Shown here piece by piece: positions 6,935 to 9,619 of a DNA stretch of 9,619 nt. Position 1 is the first letter of the stretch, and the number at the start of each line of letters is the position of its first letter. Both the position numbers and the translations under genes were made by a program. The DNA comes from an uncultured Bacilli bacterium (GTDB lineage Bacteria; Bacillota_I; Bacilli_A; RF39; UBA660). The stretch covers positions 1 through 9,619 of the forward strand of contig CANPYU010000034.1 in the NCBI GenBank assembly GCA_947588665.1, read 5' to 3'. Below the pieces are notes generated by a model that was given only the letters and a program-made list of their open reading frames with translations, ran no database searches and was not told where the DNA came from.

Positions 6935-7173
6935 CTCAAAAACCTCACATCATTAATTACACCCTTAATTAATATTTCTTTATTATCCATATTTGATATA
7001 CTAAGATTACTTCCTTCAATAACTAATTTAAAGTCTTTTAATTTTAACTCAATTAACTTATCTGTTAAAGTAATTAATTCTTGATAACAATAAATATGAA
7101 TAAAATTATTAAAAATATCTATATAATACTCTTGATCTAACAAAAAATTTTGGAGGTTTTTAATCATATGCAT
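6931..7173 (-). CDS. yqfC: YqfC-family protein
   Basis: A small YqfC-like protein of 80 residues from this start. The recognisable part is the second half: KLKDFKLVIEGSNLSISNMDNKEILIKGVINDVRFL, matching the YqfC/YabP pattern L.I.G....I..M..kEI.I.G.I..V.F. In Bacillus yqfC is the first gene of the yqfCD pair and is sporulation-associated. I chose the ATG at 7173 because GGGTGA lies about 6-8 nt upstream; a longer frame to 7209 has no ribosome-binding site, and ATG 7167 is another possibility. It overlaps yqfD by 4 nt. The preceding terminator (7220-7242) leaves only 46 nt for a promoter. I see no consensus sigma-A promoter there; CATAAAAT at 7190-7197 resembles a sigma-E -10 element but lacks a matching -35. 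Confidence 0.85.
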   Translation of the reverse strand: MHMIKNLQNFLLDQEYYIDIFNNFIHIYCYQELITLTDKLIELKLKDFKLVIEGSNLSISNMDNKEILIKGVINDVRFLR

Positions 7174-7219
7174 AATATTCACCCATATAATTTTATGATA
7201 TAAAAACATTAACTAAACC

Positions 7220-7242
7220 AAAAAAAGCGAGAAGAAACTCGC
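7220..7242 (-). terminator. Intrinsic terminator of the surface-protein gene
   Basis: On the minus strand GCGAG, loop TTTCTT, CTCGC forms a perfect 5-bp GC-rich stem (7227-7231 with 7238-7242), followed by seven T residues (7220-7226). It insulates the downstream yqfC operon from the 7301-8833 gene. Confidence 0.92.
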
Positions 7243-7254
7243 ATGGAATTTAAT

Positions 7255-7290
7255 CTTGCCCAAGAATAAATTTAGAGCAACTTAGGCAAG
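7255..7290 (-). repeat. Imperfect inverted repeat in the 3' UTR of the surface-protein gene
   Basis: CTTGCC (7255-7260) pairs with GGCAAG (7285-7290). Inside it AAG (7262-7264) pairs with CTT (7281-7283) after one mismatch, giving a 9-pair stem with a 16-nt loop. It lies between the stop codon and the true terminator and lacks a T-tract of its own, so it is more likely an mRNA 3' structure than a second terminator. Confidence 0.5.
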
Positions 7291-7300
7291 TATACTTATT

Positions 7301-8833
7301 CTATTGAACTATATATGGATTGGTTGATATTCCCTTATCTTGTTCAGAATTAGTTTTAAATACTGTGTCTGCTTTAAGATTTATTACTGGACGGACACCC
7401 TTTAAAACACTAGCACTTGTACTATTAATCTCCGCACTCATTCCAGATATAAACCATATATTAGCACTATTCGCTGCAAAAGCTATCATAGACATGGTCC
7501 AATAATCACAAGCTGTATATAACCAATATTCACTATTACTTTGACCGGCATATCCTCCTGCATATATTACTTCATCCAAAGTTATAAGTCCTACTGGATT
7601 TGTTAATACATTATTACCCTCTATTTTTTTATCATTTAATATTATTCCATTCGCATTTGGCCCTGTAAACAAATCTCTTTTTCTTGCAGTTTCATCTATA
7701 ATTTTATTTATTACATCATAACCACATTTTAATGTTGGTATTTGTTCAGTTCTAAATAAGTTATTATAAAATAGCCTTCCCATTGGCGCATACGCAGTAT
7801 TATCGGTACCTTTCCCTGTTCCGTCAACATATAGCGAATGAGTTTCCTTAGGCGCAATTTGCCTATCATTACAAAAACCTGTTTCTACATCTACCATGTT
7901 TGTTGCATTCAAAGTTGTTTTCTGATACCACATCTCCAATTCTGTTTTTATTTTACTTGATTGCTCATTTTTATGTGTGTTCTCATAAGTATCTACAGTA
8001 TTTCCATACATAAACCCTACATATCGATTATCACTAATTAATGAATTAAAAGCACTAGTTTTAATTTGCGTTGTTTCTGATTTCGTTGCAGGGGCATCAG
8101 GTCCCATGCCCGCATAGATTAATCTTATTGTTCCATTTCCATTTATACGGATAATCCTCCACCATATATCTTTATTAGCATCATTTCCTTGATTAGAATT
8201 CATTTTACCAAATTTTACCCAATTGTTATCTACTGTTCCTCTAAATACATAACTTGTTCCAAAGTCATCTTCTACTTCATATACTCCATTTTGGTTCATA
8301 TTATTATTTTTATTATCACTATAGCATGTTACCCCAGTTCTTCCATCATTTACGCCTTTACAACTTGGACCTGTAATTGAACCTATTTCTCCATTAGAGT
8401 GTAAATATAAACCCATTAAAGTTTTTTTTGAAGGATTTAACATATCTAAATAAACATAACACTTAGTTCCTTTTTTAGTAATTCCTATATATACTTTATT
8501 ATCTTTATATTCCATTGGTATATCTTTATGTTCTGTTTCATCTCCTGGATATTTACAATAACTTTTTGTTGTATTAACTTCATAATATCCACTTGGCACT
8601 TCACCTATTGGATTATACGTTTCACTATTAACCTTTTCCTGAACATGTAGTGCTATAACATTTAAATCTGCAGATGAATAATTAACTTTACCATTAACTA
8701 TTTGCACACTTTGAGTTACTTGATACTTTGCTTTACTATTAGTTATATAAATTATTCCTATTGCTAATAATAATATTGTTATTGATAATATTCTTTTTTT
8801 ATTTCTTCCTTTACTTAATTTCTCTATTCTCAT
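7301..8833 (-). CDS. Large secreted or membrane-anchored surface protein
   Basis: A 510-residue protein of an uncharacterised secreted family. A basic N-terminus (RIEKLSKGRNKKR) precedes one hydrophobic segment (14-31) ending in NSKAKYQV, a signal peptide or uncleaved anchor. The outside part holds seven cysteines (93, 125, 158, 170, 321, 370, 442), WWRIIRINGNGTIRLIY (224-240), YVGFMYG (271-277), NPVGLITLDEVIYAGGYA (412-429), YWLYTACDYWTMSM (436-449), GVRPVINLKAD (479-489) and the ending NPYIV. Such WWRI...ITxDEV...YWTMS...GVRPVxNLK proteins are, as I recall, common and paralogous in gut Bacillota; their function is unknown. No LPXTG is seen. ATG 8833 is preferred because GAAGGG lies 7 nt upstream; ATG 8839 abuts that site. 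Transcription probably starts from the promoter at 8897-8925. The divergent XRE gene is the likely regulator. Confidence 0.85.
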   Translation of the reverse strand: MRIEKLSKGRNKKRILSITILLLAIGIIYITNSKAKYQVTQSVQIVNGKVNYSSADLNVIALHVQEKVNSETYNPIGEVPSGYYEVNTTKSYCKYPGDETEHKDIPMEYKDNKVYIGITKKGTKCYVYLDMLNPSKKTLMGLYLHSNGEIGSITGPSCKGVNDGRTGVTCYSDNKNNNMNQNGVYEVEDDFGTSYVFRGTVDNNWVKFGKMNSNQGNDANKDIWWRIIRINGNGTIRLIYAGMGPDAPATKSETTQIKTSAFNSLISDNRYVGFMYGNTVDTYENTHKNEQSSKIKTELEMWYQKTTLNATNMVDVETGFCNDRQIAPKETHSLYVDGTGKGTDNTAYAPMGRLFYNNLFRTEQIPTLKCGYDVINKIIDETARKRDLFTGPNANGIILNDKKIEGNNVLTNPVGLITLDEVIYAGGYAGQSNSEYWLYTACDYWTMSMIAFAANSANIWFISGMSAEINSTSASVLKGVRPVINLKADTVFKTNSEQDKGISTNPYIVQ

Positions 8834-8851
8834 TAACATCCCTTCTTATTA

Positions 8852-8867
8852 ATTGATTATTATCAAT
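8852..8867. repeat. Inverted repeat in the leader of the surface-protein gene
   Basis: ATTGAT (8852-8857), TATT, ATCAAT (8862-8867) form a perfect 6-bp dyad. It lies between the predicted transcription start (about 8890) and the ribosome-binding site of the minus-strand gene. It could be an operator half of the regulatory region or a weak mRNA hairpin; AT-rich sequence produces such dyads by chance fairly often. Confidence 0.4.
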
Positions 8868-8871
8868 CATA

Positions 8872-8885
8872 TTAGAAATTTCTAA
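8872..8885. promoter_or_regulatory. Candidate operator 1, palindrome TTAGAAATTTCTAA
   Basis: A perfect 14-bp palindrome at about +5 to +18 relative to the predicted start of the surface-gene transcript, where a bound repressor would block transcription. The core TAGAAATTTCTA recurs one base shorter at 8949-8959, on the other side of the promoter. The adjacent divergent XRE regulator is the obvious candidate to bind it; that is inference. Confidence 0.6.
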
Positions 8886-8896
8886 CTTATATCAAA

Positions 8897-8925
8897 ATTA
8901 TACAATCCATAATGTCAAAAGTCAA
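8897..8925 (-). promoter_or_regulatory. Sigma-A promoter of the surface-protein gene
   Basis: On the minus strand TTGACT (8920-8925), a 17-nt spacer and TATAAT (8897-8902). One mismatch in the -35, exact -10 and ideal spacing. The predicted start near 8890 gives a leader of about 57 nt that contains the palindrome at 8872-8885 and the dyad at 8852-8867. Confidence 0.8.
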
Positions 8926-8948
8926 GAAAAATATAGATATTCTGAACA

Positions 8949-8960
8949 TAGAATTTCTAA
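8949..8960. promoter_or_regulatory. Candidate operator 2, TAGAATTTCTA
   Basis: TAGAA-T-TTCTA (8949-8959) is an 11-bp odd-centred palindrome sharing its half-sites with operator 1. Its centre is about 75 bp from that of operator 1, close to seven helical turns, and the surface-gene promoter lies between them. A further half-site TTAGAAA (8988-8994) overlaps the ribosome-binding site of the XRE gene. Confidence 0.5.
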
Positions 8961-9007
8961 TTAACCCATTAAATGAGAAAATTAAACTTAGAAAAGGACG
9001 ATATATC

Positions 9008-9463
9008 ATGAAATATAATATGAATTTAAAAAATATCAGAACAAATAACAACTTAAACCAAACAGATATTGCTAAAATCTTAAAAATAGCTAGAGTAACT
9101 TACACCCATTATGAAACCCAAGAAAATATTATTCCTATTAAACATCTAATAGTTTTAGCAAATTATTTTAATGTTTCAATTGATTATTTATTAGGATTAA
9201 CAAACACAATAACTAAAATTGAAAAAGACATTAATTTAAATAAATGCTCAATTAGATTAAAAGAATTTCGCAAATCACACAAACTAACTCAAACAAAATT
9301 AGCAGATTTTTTAAAAATTGATCAACCAACTTGGTCCATCTACGAAAAAGGAAAAAGTCTTATTGGTACACCTTTCTTATATATGATTTGTGAAAAATAC
9401 AACATCTCCGCCGACTATCTTCTAGGTCGAACTGATACTCCTAAATATTTAAAAGCAAAATAA
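9008..9463 (+). CDS. Tandem-HTH XRE-family transcriptional regulator
   Basis: A 151-residue protein made of two complete XRE/Cro-CI helix-turn-helix domains in a row and little else. Domain 1 spans about 6-62 (MNLKNIRTNNNLNQTDIAKI ... FNVSIDYLLG) and domain 2 about 81-140 (SIRLKEFRKSHKLTQTKLAD ... YNISADYLLG). Each has the family's QT..A..L turn, the YE or IYEKG helix and the closing DYLLG, followed by LTNT or RTDT, so the domains look like an internal duplication. The ATG at 9008 is chosen because AAAAGGA ends 9 nt upstream; the open frame extends to 8912 but without a ribosome-binding site and across the opposite promoter. It is divergent from the surface-protein gene and near TAGAAATTTCTA palindromes, which suggests that it controls that gene and itself. 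No sensor or protease domain is present. I see no clear promoter for it. Confidence 0.92.
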   Translation: MKYNMNLKNIRTNNNLNQTDIAKILKIARVTYTHYETQENIIPIKHLIVLANYFNVSIDYLLGLTNTITKIEKDINLNKCSIRLKEFRKSHKLTQTKLADFLKIDQPTWSIYEKGKSLIGTPFLYMICEKYNISADYLLGRTDTPKYLKAK

Positions 9464-9464
9464 A

Positions 9465-9516
9465 AATGCTGTTATAATTGCATATACAAGATATACAATA
9501 TCAGCATTATTTTTTT
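9465..9516 (+). terminator. Terminator of the XRE gene
   Basis: AATGCTG (9465-9471) pairs with CAGCATT (9502-9508), with a second inner stem (TTGcATAT with ATATaCAA) in the 30-nt loop, followed by ATTTTTTT. It starts two bases after the TAA stop. The opposite strand also has a T-rich tail, so it may work in both directions. Confidence 0.85.
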
Positions 9517-9585
9517 AAGTAAATACCTAAGGATTAATCTTGTATCCTAATTCTACTATACTAAACCTTAATCAAGTATATGAGT

Positions 9586-9597
9586 TATCCTAGGATA
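9586..9597. repeat. 12-bp palindrome TATCCTAGGATA in the right-edge intergenic region
   Basis: A perfect palindrome about 70 bp after the XRE terminator. Related pieces occur nearby: CCTAAGGAT (9526-9534) and TATCCTAA (9543-9550). No gene is visible in 9517-9619. The last 20 bases (from 9600) are clearly GC-richer than the rest and probably begin another element, which I cannot identify. Confidence 0.45.
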
Positions 9598-9619
9598 TTG
9601 GCGCACACCAAGCGTGTTG

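Noticed and set aside
7174..7209. Longer YqfC start at 7209.
   Set aside because: No Shine-Dalgarno upstream; the added residues are not part of the family pattern, whereas GGGTGA precedes 7173.
7320..7505. Open frame of 61 codons on the plus strand.
   Set aside because: Antisense shadow of the 3' part of the surface-protein gene, with no promoter or RBS.
8189..8380. Open frame of 63 codons on the plus strand.
   Set aside because: Antisense shadow of the surface-protein gene; the hydrophobic translation comes from the complement of Asn/Lys codons.
7301..8833. Surface protein as the target of a diversity-generating retroelement.
   Set aside because: No template repeat copy of the C-terminal coding region and no reverse transcriptase gene for such a system in the window.
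8912..9007. N-terminal extension of the XRE regulator starting at ATG 8912.
   Set aside because: No ribosome-binding site, it overlaps the -35 of the divergent promoter and operator 2, and the good RBS is before ATG 9008.
9594..9619. GGCGCAC at the right edge as a second group II intron 5' end (minus strand GTGCGCC).
   Set aside because: The following sequence lacks the GCATGG and GGTGAAAGTCC blocks seen at the left intron, so the 7-base match alone is not meaningful.
1..9619. CRISPR array, tRNA or rRNA genes, transposase genes.
   Set aside because: No regularly spaced repeats, no cloverleaf or rRNA-like segment and no transposase-like protein were seen on either strand.

Overview
The window is strongly AT-rich. 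It carries the conserved Bacillota (Firmicutes) chromosomal block yqfC - yqfD - ybeY - dgkA - era - yqzL - recO on the minus strand, so it is core chromosome of a low-GC Gram-positive. UGA is used as a stop (end of yqfD) and tryptophan codons read as TGG, so this is the standard bacterial code and not the Mycoplasma code. The very low GC, the yqfCD pair and a secreted protein with 'YWTMS ... GVRPVINLK' features suggest an uncultured gut Bacilli or Erysipelotrichia/RF39-like lineage. That placement is inference.

Layout from left to right. (1) Bases 1-82 are the first 82 nt of a group II intron on the minus strand. It sits directly behind the intrinsic terminator (83-106) of a membrane-anchored protein of unknown function (105-1505). 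(2) recO follows upstream (1599-2318). (3) A lone plus-strand gene of unknown function (2423-3238), with a near-consensus sigma-A promoter, lies between recO and the rest of the operon. (4) The main minus-strand operon, in transcription order, is yqfC, yqfD, a VanZ-family membrane protein, ybeY, dgkA, era and a 30-codon yqzL. Its genes overlap or nearly touch. It lies between a perfect terminator hairpin upstream (7220-7242) and a hairpin overlapping the end of yqzL (3231-3260). (5) An accessory pair occupies the right part: a large secreted or anchored protein (7301-8833, minus) and a divergent tandem-HTH XRE regulator (9008-9463, plus). The surface gene has a clear promoter flanked by palindromes of the type TAGAAATTTCTA. 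(6) The last 100 bases are non-coding, with a 12-bp palindrome and an unassigned GC-richer edge.

How the genes fit together: Era and YbeY act in 16S rRNA and 30S maturation, DgkA recycles undecaprenol for wall synthesis, and RecO acts in recombinational repair. YqfC and YqfD are sporulation-associated in Bacillus. Compared with the Bacillus subtilis order, phoH is replaced by a vanZ-like gene, cdd is absent between dgkA and era, and a foreign-looking plus-strand gene splits yqzL from recO. The XRE/surface-protein pair looks like a self-contained regulated cell-surface module. No CRISPR array, tRNA, rRNA or transposase gene was found.
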